A stretch of DNA of 64,000 nt, from NCBI RefSeq assembly GCF_021018895.1, contig NC_079380.1:4254236-4318235 (forward strand), written 5' to 3'. The notes beneath the pieces were generated by a model. The model was not told where the DNA came from. It made no database searches and saw only the letters and a list, made by a program, of their open reading frames with translations. This document shows positions 35,192 to 48,410 of the stretch, piece by piece; within the stretch, counting starts at the first letter, position 1; each line of letters opens with the position of its first letter. The stretch is from Seriola aureovittata. Taxonomy: Eukaryota > Chordata > Actinopteri > Carangiformes > Carangidae. The position numbers were made by a program, and so were the translations under genes.

Positions 35192-35410
35192 TGTTTCATT
35201 CTGACTCGATCCCACACACACGGTCCTGCTGCTGCACATATTCACAGAAGCACTAAATGTAGATTAATCCGCCGCTGAAAGTAGTCCCCAACAAATGCAA
35301 TGTTTAGGTGACATTTGCTAAAAAACCGCAGTGAGGAAAATCCTTTTATAAAAATGAAACCATACATTAGTGAGCCTTTTTTAAAGATTTACATCTTCAG
35401 TAGAACCCAA
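35100..35410. mobile_element. Interspersed repeat family X, copy 3 (with long CA array)
   Basis: Same segment order as copies 1 and 2. It has ACATGTTCCATCATT, a CA array (35141-35189), GACTCGATCCCACACACACG, CCTGCTGCTG, AAATGTAGATTAATCCGCCG, AGTCCCCAACAAATGCAATG, and AAAGATTTACATCTTCAGTA near 35383-35403. The CA array sits at the same internal position as in copy 2. Confidence 0.75.
35141..35189. repeat. (CA)n microsatellite inside repeat copy 3
   Basis: About 24 CA units. Confidence 0.95.
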
Positions 35411-36188
35411 ATAGAATAAGTAGAACACAATGGATACCCAACTTGTATTGCTATATGTCTATATAACGCCCCATTCAAATACCTTTCATTAACAGTGAAA
35501 TACTCAAAATGTAGCGTTCACTAAGAGGGATCCATTTGTTATCAGCGGCAGCAGAGACCTGAAATTTGGAGAAATTTCTTCTGCAGAATATAATTCCTCA
35601 CACTGGCTGCAAGCATGAAGTGTTAGCAGGTAAATTAACTTTCCTCTAAGTTACTATCTCCAACCCACGTGCCCTTCAGCAAAGCACTTATCCCCTAACT
35701 GAGCTGCTTGGTAGCCATCAGCAGAAAAGCGAGACTGCACTGAGAGTTAACACGCACAACTGTGAGAGAGCACTGCAGGGCGATGCCTGAAAAAGAGGTT
35801 GCATACTCAGCAAACATGCATTGAATTTAAGAAAAAAAAAAAAAAAGTAATGAATGAATAAACAAGCAACCAAAACAAAGAAATAAATAAACTTGTCATG
35901 TTTTTATTCAGAGGGAAATTACTACAGTTGAGAACTAAGTGTGAGGAATTTGTTCCCAAAACTAGCGGATTATAAACACTGGTTTACATTACGGAGAAAG
36001 AGGCAGCCGCGTTCTTTTTCATTCAGGCGCCTAATCAAGGTTTTTGAGATTTTTATGAACGGTGGAAATCAGAAAACGAGCCGATCGCAAAAGGAAATAC
36101 TGCTGTCAGTAGACTGAAGAGAGACAAAAGAACTGCTCGTGTGCGGTTCTGCGAGCGGCATAAAAGATATAAACACTGTGATTGTGTA

Positions 36189-36223
36189 TAAAAAAAAAAA
36201 AAAAATAAATAAAAAAAAAAAAA
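36189..36223. repeat. A-rich tract
   Basis: Two A runs of about 13-15 separated by TAAAT units. Confidence 0.9.
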
Positions 36224-37208
36224 TGGAAATGACATGACGCGCAACGGAAAAGAAGGAAATGAAGTGAAAGTGTCCAAGCAGACGAGTCCGTTATTGTGTC
36301 TGAGTGAGGATGATGAGTGAGAAAAGCATCATTTGTAATTCGTCACCTCTCAATTCAAATCCAAATGTTTTATTTCTACTTTCTTTGCTGTGATCCTGCT
36401 CCTCTTGTGTCCGAGTCTGGCTGTCCTGCTCTGGTCCTGATGATGGACGAGCAATGAACGGTCGTGCATGAGTTGGTCCGTGGTGACGGAGCAACTCGGT
36501 GAAAGAGAGAGATGGACTGAAGGTGTCACACACACCTGAGATAGTTGTTCTCTAGTGTTGAACCCAGGGGAGAAAAACAGAAGCTGTTTAATAAACCCAC
36601 ATTTTGATTGTAAAGCAATGAACAGTTAATATGAGTACAAGAGAATGGAAAAATAAAAATAAAAACTGCATTAAATGGGTTTTGCATCAGTCAAATTGAC
36701 AAATAAAAGAAATAAAATATGTGTAATTGACATCACTGGATAGCAATACCAAAATACTAATGCTACAAAACTGTTTGTACACTGCTAAATCCAACCTGCA
36801 GCCACAGAAGTGAAGGCTTGCCAGGTTTCCATTAGTGACGAGAGCACTGATTTAACTCAGTGAGACACGCAAGAGTTTCATTTCCAAAATGAAAATTGCA
36901 CATTCCTCTCTGACAAAATCTTTAATCTGCAAGTTTTTGGCCCATGTCTTAAATTTCACTGAGTTTTGAGATATTTTTATTCTGCTGTCTGACAACCAGA
37001 ACAACCACCAAATTGGACTCAAAAAAAAAAAACAGAACTCAGAGTTAATGATCCAGCTCCTTATTCATTTAATTGAACTCAAGTCTCGGTCCAAGTGCAA
37101 ACAAGCCTGCATCCTCTCAGACAGGCCTGTCTGCTGACATCTACTGGTTATTTAAAGGCCGGAATCAGCTGGATATATTGGTGTAACCCAAGTACACAGG
37201 CATTCCCG

Positions 37209-37231
37209 CGTGTGTGTGTGTGTGTGTGTGC
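37209..37231. repeat. (GT)n microsatellite
   Basis: About 11 GT units. Confidence 0.95.
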
Positions 37232-40016
37232 TGAGGCTCTGAATACAGTGCTACTATGTGGCAGCTGACACAATGGAAACAGATTGCCATGGTTGCTCTG
37301 CAGCTCTCCATCACATCGCAGCAGATAGAGGGAACGTGGGGCCTAAGGGTCAGCACCGTGGCTGCCTGCAGACACAAGGCACCGGGCCCGGCCATTACTG
37401 TTAGCTAATTGGAGTTTTCCTCGAGGTCAGGCTAGCCATCTGTGGTGCCTTTACCACCGAAGACCCCCACTCAAACACCCACCCCCCCCACACACACCCC
37501 CACCCCACATCATTTTTAACACTGTCACCACTTGATGTGACTCTCTTTCTCTCTTTCCCGCCTTAAGAACAGGGAAGTGTGTCGGGGGGGGGGTTAAGGA
37601 AAGAGTGCGATCTCCACCACAGCTTGTTAATAGGAAAAGTCTCTGTCTCCTCTGTGCACCATTCATCATGTCAAATGGTAATATCTTTAAAGGTCAGGCT
37701 GAGTCATAAAGAAAAAAGAGCCTTGGCTAAACATTCCCTGGGATTTCCAGAGGTCTAATCACCAATCACCAAATCTGAAGTGTCTCTTTTGATTGGCTTT
37801 TGATGGTCTGGTTTCAAAGTGAATCATTACACACAAAAAAAAGGTGGACATTTAGAAGACCGGTAACCAGCTAATTTTTGCATAGTAGCATGAAGGAAGT
37901 TCACTGGATGGAATTAACCAGCTCGACAAAAAAAAAAAATTGTGGCTGGTGGAAATATGGAAAAAAAAAAAAACTGCAGTGGCATGATTTATCCAGGCGA
38001 CTCCAAGCTGAAAAGCAACTGGGTGCACAAAAAAGGAGCGTAAAAAGCTAGATAAAATAGAAGAAGAAAAAGGTGGCGGGAAATAAAAGAGAGGCAGAGG
38101 AGCTAAAGACTGCTACTGTCTGACAAGTGTCACACTTGCGCTTCGATCCAGCCTTCCTCCTGCGCTAATGACTGTCAACACGACAAGCAGGGCCGTCTGA
38201 AGGGGGAGAAAATTACTCGCTGAAAAGCAATTGACTGACCCCCATCATTTCTCAGGGAACCAGTGACCTGTGAATATTTCATTATGGGGAAAGTCGTGAG
38301 GCCCATATAAATGGGGGGCAGAGGGGGTGCTGATCTGCCGAGCTGTGCCGTCCCGAGCCGAGGAGGTAAACTGGGGGCAGACCTTGCCTTGTAGCCTTTT
38401 CACTACTCTGCTGCTACAGTGCATATTTTAGCCTGAGAAAAGAGGGAGAAATGAAAGGACTCAGTAACTGTTTGGAGGAATATCATTCGACAGACCGTGG
38501 TGAGACTTAATGTAGATAGAAGCGGAATGAGAGAGGTGTTTGATTTACTGAAATCTTAAAAGGAAAAAAAAAAAAAAGAAAAAGGATTTGAAGGTGAAGA
38601 GGAAGAAAGCTAGAAAATAAAAATAACCCCCCCCCCCAAAAAACAGCAATGTTTTGTAGGTGTGGGTCAAAGCAAGCCATTCTTTTACCCTCTGTGCGAC
38701 ATTCGTCTTACACCGAGAAACATCAGGGGCCTCGGAATCGAGAGGGGCAGGAAGAGAAAGAGAAGACGAGAAAGATGAAAGAAAATCAATCCCCTGGCAA
38801 GCCTGATTGATCGGTGGAGTTTTGGACAATTTCATCAGGAGACTCCACTAACCAGAGATGACACGACCCATATTGGAGGGAGAACGCATTGTGGAGATTG
38901 ATACCCGCATTAGAGGCATCAGGTCGGATAAACGCGGGCTCTGGCAGTAAATACACTGGGCCTGCGTGCCCCCTCAATGACGACTTAATGCCAGAAAAAT
39001 CCTCGCAACCCACACTTCACTTTTCAAACTTTGACTGGACGGGATAATTGAGTCAATTAGGAGCACCTTAATCCATGGAAGGGATCTTCAAAAGAAAAAT
39101 ATACAGTCAAGGTTTGGGTTTGGTCTTAAGGATATAAATAAGGAGAGCTTAGAGATTGTCTGTGTTTATCCAACGATGGAGGGAAAGAGCAGAAGGATTA
39201 TATCTGATCTCATTCAGGAACCTCATGTTACATATTAACTTCTACTCTTCACGGTTTTAGCAAAACTTTAATTCACCATTTTCGGTGGAGTAACTCTATT
39301 TTATAATTACTTTGTGACAGTTAAGCATTCGTCAACATTGAAGGAATTTGTATGTTCCGCCTGCGCCGCGACAAGCTCTGAGATAAAAATGGGGAATGAC
39401 TTTAATTAGATAAGAACAGGTGAGTTGGGTGTAATACCATTTTCTGGTCATTCTGACATTTCTCTTTATTCGCCCGTTATTCGAAAAAAAAACAAGCTTC
39501 GAAGATGAGAGGCGAAAGAAAGTCAATAAGCACATCATGATCTAAACTTTCACCGAATCCACCTCGGCGAAAAAAAAGCACGTTCTCCGCTCGCCGCCGT
39601 GTATGTCAAACCAACGGAGGGAGGAAATGGACGGGGTGAGCTGGGGAAGGGGGGGGGGGTGCAGAGGGGCAGAGGGAATAATGCTGATCGAGCAGATCGG
39701 GCGAGAAAGCGTGAAATACTACATTACAGAGAGGACAAAAGCAGCCACCAGGGCCTGATCATGTAGGCCTGACAGGGGAGGCAGGGGGTGGAAGTAATCG
39801 AGGGTCACGCAGGCCAGATGAGTGATCGGGGGTGTTGGGGGGGTTGGGGTGGGTTGGGGTGGGGGTGGCGGGCAAAGTGACAATTTTTGCGGATGGTAAA
39901 TATTTCAACAGCGCTCGATCGTGCGGTGGAGGTCAAGCGGGCTCTATTTTAAAACACAATAGACAGACACCTTTAATAAAACATCCCACACAAACACACA
40001 TGCCAGAGCTGTTCAT

Positions 40017-40017
<1 letters not shown>

Positions 40018-40065
<48 letters not shown>
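40018..40065. repeat. (CA)n microsatellite
   Basis: About 23 CA units. Confidence 0.95.
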
Positions 40066-40071
<6 letters not shown>

Positions 40072-41480
40072 GAAAACTTGCACTGTTCTATTTCTTATGT
40101 TTAATGGTCTGATATTCCTGGTTGCAGCCAGAGGAAGTCGCCTTTAGAGAAGGGATGGAATTCAGGCCTGTGCTTCTGAGCAGGTAGGGGACGTGACCAT
40201 GACTGTCTGTGACATTTCGCAATGATCCACATTTCACACGTTTTAATGCAATAAAAAGGCCTCCTCTGTCCCGGTCTCATATCTGGTTTAAAAGCGAAGC
40301 CTTAAAGAGCATGTAGGATCCTTTTTTTTCCTTTCTTTCTCTAAGTGCACTGCAGACGAGGGGAGGAAAAAAAAAAAAAAGTAAAGTAAAATCTGAAAAA
40401 AAAAAAAAAAAAATCCTCCTAGCTCCCAGCTCATCAGACTGGCATCCCTCCAGTTGAGAGCTGGAGTGTCTCACTGATATACAACACCAGTGCCGGTGTG
40501 ACAGTGCACATGGATCTCATCCATGAATCGCTGGCTGAACATCACTTGCAGCAGCTCCTGCAGACACATCCAACTCAAACCCTTTGTTGACTACCCAGAG
40601 TGGCCCTGTTCTCTTTGTCCGTCAGCACAGGTAGCTAGTCAAAGCACAGAGAGACAAAGCCTGAGTCTGGTCCAGAGGCTTTCTGTTGCCACCCCTCTCC
40701 CTCCCCTACCAGCTCCTGTAAACTTGGCAGCTGATGTCAGGAGCCCCAGAGTGGGGCTAGAAAAGCTATGATCCCCCTTTTACTCCTTATCCTCACTTAG
40801 TCTGCGATAAGGAAGAAAGGGGGGTGGGGGGGGGGTGCAAACAGGGCTTGTTATAGTGTCAAGAGACAGAATTGGCCTCTCATTCTCTGTTTTACATTAC
40901 TGCATGTCTGCAGTAAAGTTGATTAAAGCCTGAGCGCAGATGTGAACTCCTCACCTGCTCTGCTTTCATCACCGTTGGGGTGGGGAGGTTGGGGTGTCAG
41001 CTGCTTTGCTGTGCTGTGAATGCACCAAGATTATGACCATGAAGGCTACATTACAGTGTCCTCAAAGGGTAATCAGAAGCTCAGGGTGGGTGGGTATAGG
41101 GTGGCCCGGGTGTGGGTGGTGGTAAAGAGCTGGATGGTGGGTGCTCATTTATCAAACACCTCCAGGATAACCTCCCTTCTCTTTCTTTCTCCTCCATCAA
41201 AAAAAAAAAAAAGAAAAAAAGAAAAGTGCCGTGCATGAAAAAGAAGGGCCTCTCGTGCCTCTCAACTAGCTTTGCTTTGAGCCTGAACCTGTGCTTTCTG
41301 CCGCACCGTCCTTGTGGCAAATTAGCACTTATAATGAGCTGGAATCCAGTCCTCAACACCGCCATTAAAAAAGGGCCCATGGGTCCTAGGTAGACTCTGT
41401 GACAAGACCGCTGGTGTGTTAAAGTGGTGAAATGCATACCCTAGACCTCAAGCATGTACGTGCTGAACTCTTGACCCATG

Positions 41481-41505
41481 CCCCCCCCCCCCCCCCCCCC
41501 CCCCC
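41481..41505. repeat. Poly-C run (25 nt)
   Basis: Uninterrupted C on the plus strand, giving a 25-nt G run in the transcript. It is the longest G/C homopolymer seen. Confidence 0.95.
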
Positions 41506-42199
41506 ACCCACCTACCCCCCGCCCCTACCAATCCTATCCCATCTACATCTCACATCGGTCCCCGATGACACAGTTCCTAAGAGCTGTGTTTGCTGATCCC
41601 AGAACCCATTCACCCATTTACCCATTTTGAAACAATAAAATGGCCACAATGACTTCTTGGACCAGATTCAATAGGTACTTCAAGAAAAGGGAAACCTGCT
41701 GGGATTGGCTTAAATGATGAAAACCATTGTGCTCAGAAAGAATCAATTGGTGCTTTTCAGCGTAATTCGATTCTATTCACAAAGGGGCTTGGGAGGCAAT
41801 CTTAAAATGGAAATGCTACTTTGCTTGGAGTGGGTGGGGAAGAGATGAAGAGAAAGCGGAATAGTTTGCATGGCAAGACACCATTTCCTAAGGATAGTAC
41901 ACCTTTCAATCATGTCAGTGTGTGTCTTACAAGCCACTATGGAGTTTGTGCTGAGTGCGGCGAAACTAAAGTGGGTTATCGTTTTCAGGCAAATAATTAC
42001 AGTGATGTGGGTGGGATTCACCTCTTCCCTCACATCCACCACAAAGCAGCCTCACGGCGGCTGAAGTTTTAATTTGATCTCTGCTTACATTTTCACAGAC
42101 TGCAGTCTTTTTAAATACACAATATTAGAGCAGTTTAAAGGAGTAGCAAGTACAGCACGGGGACCGGAGAGAAGTTTCCTGAAAGCAGAGGTGGTGTGG

Positions 42200-42219
42200 T
42201 GGGGGGGGGGGGGGGGGGT
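42200..42219. repeat. Poly-G run (about 19 nt)
   Basis: G run flanked by TGGTG units. Confidence 0.95.
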
Positions 42220-45200
42220 GATGGTGGTGGCAGCATTATCTGGTTTCAACTGATCGCGAATGCTGAAAGTTTAGGTAGTTGCTAGCAGCCAGAGAGCCTT
42301 ACAGGTATTCACTGTTGGGGACTGTGTTACATACGGTTGCATAAGATATAAAAATATGACATCTTCTGAATAACAGAATGTTGTTATCTAATCACGGCAG
42401 AGCTACAAATTGGTACATTCAGCCTCTTTGATAAAAGAAGGCCGGCGGGCACGCATGGCTCAAACTACAAGAAACTTTTTTTGTGCTTGAATCAGAAATG
42501 GCACCTTTTCTTTTTTTATTTTTCCTGGATTAGGTTCTTGTCGTTTTGTCTGCACCTTGACTCAAGTTGGTGGACGAAGCGCATGGCGTGAAAATAACCC
42601 CACGTGCGCAAATTGATGCTGCAGAAGTTGAGCTTTGAAGCAGGGGTGAAGAAGAAAAAGAGAGATGAATGGCGGTGCAGAAAGGAAGAGCTTAAAAAAC
42701 CCTACTCCCCTCTTGAGCGCCAATCCAGCAGGATGTCGCTTATCTCCCTGGCTGGTAAAGTGCGGTTGAGGCTCCGGTCAGCATCCTTAACCGCTATCTG
42801 TCACTCTACCTCCTTCCCTTTACCCCACCCCCACCTGCCTCCCCCTTTTGCTGCTCGGGGACCGGCTCAGTTTCAACCTGGCTGTGGTCGGAGACGGACA
42901 GGATGAGGTAGACGGGGAGTTGGACTGAGTCTGCAGACAGGCAGGGAGTGTAGGATGTGCAGGGAAAGAGGGGAGGGGGGGGACATTGTTAGAGGCTAAC
43001 CCATGGGGCTGTTCAGTTCAGGGGGCCCTTCTCCTCTCCCTCTGTCTGTCTTGGCAAGAGAAGAGGTAGTGTCTCCTGCATCATTAATGAAGGCGGTTGA
43101 CGCCCCGTACAGCAGTTGCCCAGCAGCCAAAGTCTCTCCTGCTCTGCCACCAGCCTGGAAGTTTTTTGAAAGAGAGCTGATGTAGTGTATATCCACACTA
43201 TGGTAATGACAGGGGTAAAGCCAGGCCTCACTCTACTTTGGCAGTCCATGCTGTATAATCAGCCATGACGAATGGAACAACTCGGGAGATGGAGAGGTCT
43301 GCTAACTTCGGGCTGGCACACGGCGGACACCATTGTGGAGTTTATGAGTAATAAAGAAGGCAGAGTCAGAAAGAATCCATCACACGAAACTTCTGAACAT
43401 GAAAGCTGCTGTCTGTGTCTATGAAAGTTAATCTCCACTGAGCGGTGAGGAATAATGAACTAATTAGAAGGTACTTTTTTCAAAATTCAAGTTTGATTGA
43501 ATCGTGGATAACTTGCATCTCAAAGAGAGACGGAGGCTCCGTCAGACACTGTTTACTGTAAAATGCACAATGGAGACAGACAGAAAGGAAAAAAAAAAAA
43601 AAAAAAACTACCTCCTCTCTCCTTTCATCTACAGTGAAGACTACCATGTCACAATTGTTGCCTCCTCAGATTTCCTGATCAAAGTGCCTTAGTTCAGTTC
43701 CAAGCCTTCAAATCACATCCATACTTCATTCTGGGTGTTGAACTCTCGGTTGGTGCAATCAATACTTCTTTTTTGATTTCGGCTGAAAAATTGCCACTTC
43801 TCAGAAATCTCAGCAAGCAGATGACAACAACATATAAACTGTATTTAGAGGTCCAAGCTGTAATTCAGAGATAAACACAGTGTAACCCCCCCCCAACCCC
43901 CACCACCCCTCCCCTTCACCCCACCCCCACACTAAAACATCTGAAACAAGGGACAGGGTGCATTCATTCTCAAGCTGAATATGAAACATCCCGGTGTCAG
44001 AAAAGCAGAGCTACAAGGCCTGACGGCACGTTACAGTTTGTCGACAGTGACTAAATTCACTTTTGTTCCCCAACAAGCCGGACGGCCAAGAATACTGAGC
44101 GACTGAACTCCCACTGCTCAAAAAGTGCATGTGCAAACGGAGGCATGCAGAATGAATGAGACACCGTCTTTGTACGGTGTTGAATGTGATGTTGCAGTAA
44201 GTGGAGGTGGTTTTCTTGACCTTTGGAAAAGAGTAGTTATGAATCTATCATGTGGAATCTTATTTGAGGATTATTATTATCATTGTTGTTAAACTTTCCT
44301 CCTTTTTGACGTACTCACAATGTTTAAATTGGGTTCTTCTCTTAATGTAAAACACTTTAAAACTGTATTTCCTCCACGACAGGTCTGATATAAAAAAAAA
44401 AAATCCACTTCATTATTATTCACAGTTACGCGAGTTTACTTCTCCTGAGTTCTGTCGTCCGTGTCGTCTGCGGAGCGATGAGCGTGTTAGTAAAGTCTGG
44501 ACCGACTATGTGTCTTATACCTGAATACATCAAAGACGTCAGAAAGAGACAGCCAGTGTTGACTTGGTCTCCATCAGCAATTTTCACTCTAACTGTAACA
44601 ATAGAAAAACAGCTTTGGCTCAGGGGGGAGACAAATGAGAGGAAGGAGTTAGTTCTGACTGCAGATTATTCCATTTGTGGTCTTAAACATTAAGCTTATT
44701 ACACACTTGCGGGTGCAATGTTTTTTTTGTTATTTTTTAACATATAGAAGGCAATTAACAATAAAAGTAGTTGACCCAGCTTTTGCTAGTAAGCCTTCAA
44801 AGCCTTCGGTGTTGATGTTGAGAAGCTGCTTGAATCCATAAAAGATGCTGGAGCTGGCCACCGCTGACCTGTATTTTATGAATTCACATATTATTATACA
44901 TGAAGTGGCGGCGGGCACGAGATGGTGGATTTGTTTACTTCCGCGACATATGGACCGGATTGCATAGTATACTATATGGTGTGTGTGTGTGTGTGTGTAG
45001 ATTCAGAGAATGCCATTAAATATTTTATTTCATACCACCTGTTTTAGAGGCAGAGTGCACGGGCACTCAACCAGAGAATTTTGCCCAACGTTTCAAAGAC
45101 ATTTGTTTGCACTGTCAGCAGGTCCAACTGAAGAGTAACACAAGACGTTTAAAAAAAAAAAAAAAAAAAACCAGAGGAAGTAACAAAAAGCATAATTCCC

Positions 45201-45699
45201 ATCCTGAAGCACTGCATGGAAATTAAAGAAAAAGAAAAAGAAAAGAATGAAATATTTGTGTAAAATACGGAGCACATTTAAATAAACCTGCTTCCACTCA
45301 GGATTGGACATTTCAAGGAGTTCTTCCAAAAAAAACTTATTGAAGTACACAGATAGATTGGAAAAGGGACATTTGTGCAACTGTTGACAAAGTGCTTGTC
45401 AGTTCCATTCAAATGTGAGATTTTCCAGAGCGGACTCAATGCTAATCGACACATGAATGAAGCCAGGGAGGCAAGCTTATTTAGGAAGTGTACCACTGCA
45501 GCCCCCCCATTCCCAGAATAGCCTCCAGCTTTACTGTATCTGCGGCTCTTTGTTAGCGCGTCGCCTCTAGCCTGAGCCTGCTGCATTTGTGCAAAAAAGC
45601 GACAACAAAACACTTGTTTTTAGAGGGAAGAGCCTGAATCTGATTCAACTTCAGAGGATTACAGCAACAATGAGGAGCTTGTGCACTCACACGTGCATT

Positions 45700-45702
<3 letters not shown>

Positions 45703-45732
<30 letters not shown>
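45703..45732. repeat. (CA)n microsatellite
   Basis: About 14 CA units; first of five arrays within 1.7 kb. Confidence 0.95.
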
Positions 45733-45733
<1 letters not shown>

Positions 45734-45896
45734 CTCTCACACACATACATACAGGAGCAGTCCCTGCCCAAGTGGGAATGAACTGCTCCAGAAAGGCCAG
45801 GGCCTTGGCAAGGTAATTAACCGAGGGTGCTTGTTTCACATGGCAGAGTCCATTAAGTGCCATGTCACACTGATGTCAGCGTAAAGGTAGTGCACG

Positions 45897-45917
45897 CGCA
45901 CACACACACACACACGC
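45897..45917. repeat. (CA)n microsatellite
   Basis: About ten CA/CG units. Confidence 0.9.
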
Positions 45918-46494
45918 ACAGACACAGGAGCACGCACACTTTGCTTTCAAATGGGGGCAAGAGCGTCCGAGGTGCAGATAGTGAAGTGAGAACGACAGAG
46001 GAAAACGAACAGGGAGAAGTGGCTGAGGCTTCTCCGGGACTCTCTAACCAATCCCTCCCTAATCAGCAACCCCACTCCCCCTCCAGGTCCAGCCATCGAT
46101 CTGCAGCACTACCACCCCAGTGCTGTGATGAGGAGCGAGGAGGGGGGGGAGAAAGGGATGTGATACCCCTCCCTATACCCTCTAATTGCCTGCCTGGGTT
46201 ACCAACACCCGGCCATCCCAGCAAAATGGCCCCCACAACCAACTGATGGAGCGACGATTCTGCTGGCAAAGCTTTAAAATGGGCCTCGACGTAAGCTCAT
46301 TAGGCGTAGATGACCACACCAGTCGCTCCGAGAGTGAAGGGGCGGGGGCGGCGGTTGGAATGAGTGGGAAGGGCTGCATTAGCCGAGGGAGGAAGTTGGT
46401 ACACTCGCCCCAATAACCGCAACAGTGAGCAAACCGCGAAGGCACCACACACCTGAGAGTGCATGTCTGCAAGTATGAACCCACACATTTGCAC

Positions 46495-46495
46495 A

Positions 46496-46557
<62 letters not shown>
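46495..46557. repeat. Long (CA)n microsatellite
   Basis: About 31 CA units without interruption. Confidence 0.97.
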
Positions 46558-46560
<3 letters not shown>

Positions 46561-46936
46561 ATGCATATACCTTCCTGTGCCTCTCAGACTACTTCTGCAT
46601 CTCAGATAACATTGTCCCCACTGAAGAGACTTCCACACAAGCTAACTGAGGTTTATCTCCCACTTAACAGATGAGCCAAAGGAAACAAGAGAGGCACTCG
46701 GGGACTGAACGGGGAGAGAGAGAGAGAAGAGGAGGGGACAAAGAAGAGGTGGGGACGGAGAGAGAGAAAGTAACAAAGCGCCAAAACAACACGTCTCCGA
46801 ACCAAAAAATTGCCAATGCAACACATGGGTGTCTGAGGTGAATCTGCAAAGGAAAGGAAAGATCATCGCTGACAGGTTTCTCTGACACTAAAATGATGAT
46901 CACACTGAGCATTGCCTTAAACTTGATTGCACCGAG

Positions 46937-46958
46937 TGTGTGTGTGTGTGTGTGTGTC
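46937..46958. repeat. (GT)n microsatellite
   Basis: About ten GT units. Confidence 0.95.
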
Positions 46959-47297
46959 TGAGCGAGCGGTGGACCGTGGCGGAGCACGGTGACGGATGGA
47001 TATGCGCCCGCAGCCCTGAGAGCTGCCGTTACGCTGCCCAGAGCAGCACTGCAATTAAAGGAGCAAAGGCCTGGATGCTAAGACCGAGGAGCAGGGGCCG
47101 GAGAGCTCTGAACGGCGAGTGCTGAACTGAACACTGTGCTGATTTGTGCACTGACTGTCCCCGAGAATAGGGCCATGTATTTTTAATCAATGTCAAAGTG
47201 ATGAAGTGTGTGTTTGCTTCAAAAAAAAAAAAAAAAATCCCCTGACAAACACAAATAGAGAAAGACAAACTCCCCGAGGGGCCCCCGTTCGCGCACG

Positions 47298-47299
<2 letters not shown>

Positions 47300-47345
<46 letters not shown>
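47300..47345. repeat. (CA)n microsatellite
   Basis: About 22 CA units with one AA interruption. A 17-nt A run lies nearby at about 47221-47237. Confidence 0.95.
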
Positions 47346-47347
<2 letters not shown>

Positions 47348-47764
47348 TACAAAGCCGCCACAGTGTAAAAGACCGGACAGAACATTCCAGCAACTGACCC
47401 GAGCAGCCTCCTCTCCGTCTTACTTTTACTGTACAACCTGATATTAAAACCTACTCCTTTATTAGTGTTATATAAACTGAACATAAAACGTGGCCTAATT
47501 CGGAACGCAATTAACATTATTAATTACAATAAACACTGTTTGGATAAGTGGTCGGCTGGCCGATAATTAGAAATTGGCAGATCCACGGCCATCCCTCAAG
47601 ACAGACACATGCTGACGTTTCTGCAGGTTATCTGGTATTGGGAATCATTCCTGAAGCATAAACAAGCCAGGGAGATAGGCTGGCTGCCCTCCAACAGCCT
47701 GTCTCCTCAATTTTACAGGCCTCTTTTCCCCTTTCAGCCAATTCAGCCCCAAATATCGATCAGC

Positions 47765-47766
<2 letters not shown>

Positions 47767-47796
<30 letters not shown>

Positions 47797-47803
47797 AGAG
47801 AGA
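47767..47803. repeat. (GA)n repeat
   Basis: GA array followed by a purine-rich block to about 47900. Confidence 0.95.
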
Positions 47804-47962
47804 AATTGAAAGAAAGAGATGGGCAGAAAAAAAAAATCTGAGAAAGGGGGGGAATTGGAGAGCAGGGAGAGGGAGGGGAGGGAGGGAAGGCGGAAATGGG
47901 GGCCAAAGAGGTGAGGTATGTGGGTAAGTTGCAGAAAAGGCAGAAAGTTTTTTAGTGAATTC

Positions 47963-47992
47963 CACGCGCGCGCGCGCGCACACACACACACG
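47963..47992. repeat. (CG)n(CA)n alternating tract
   Basis: About 30 nt of strictly alternating pyrimidine-purine, seven CG steps passing into CA. This is the classic Z-DNA-forming composition. Confidence 0.9.
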
Positions 47993-48380
47993 ACCATGTG
48001 AGGTGTGGTTGTGAGGCCGATTGGGGGGGGGGGGCTGGGTACGGTGGAAGAAAGCAACAAAGCAGAGGTGTGAGAGGGGAGATGAGAGATCGCGTTGTGT
48101 CTCGGGCCCCCTCGCAAAGCGGACATCTGATACTGAAAGCCGGGGCGCCATAATCAGATCATTAACCCGAAGACCATTGACCTAAGGAGAATGCTCAGTG
48201 ATCCCTGACTGAGATGCAGAGCATTAAGGAGGCTTCTGGATGATTGCTTCAGAATTATGGAACCACAGAACACGGGCAGGCGGGCTCGTGGGCGTAAATG
48301 AAGCCACAACCACAATTCTGTGATACATTATTCTCATAAGTTCTCTCGGCTTTTATTGGACTCTTTACAGTCCTGCCGCC

Positions 48381-48410
48381 ACCCCCCCCCCCCCCCCCCA
48401 CCCCCCCCCT
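48381..48410. repeat. Poly-C run (30 nt with one A)
   Basis: C run interrupted once by A, so a G-run pair in the transcript. Confidence 0.95.

Noticed and set aside
45093..45613. Overlapping minus-strand open frames (95 and 111 codons)
   Set aside because: Phe runs come from poly-A on the plus strand. No homology is recognised and composition is intron-like.
47645..48151. 168-codon minus-strand open frame
   Set aside because: It is made from GA repeats, a CG/CA tract and poly-G, which translate to Ser/Leu and Pro runs. No domain or splice structure is seen.
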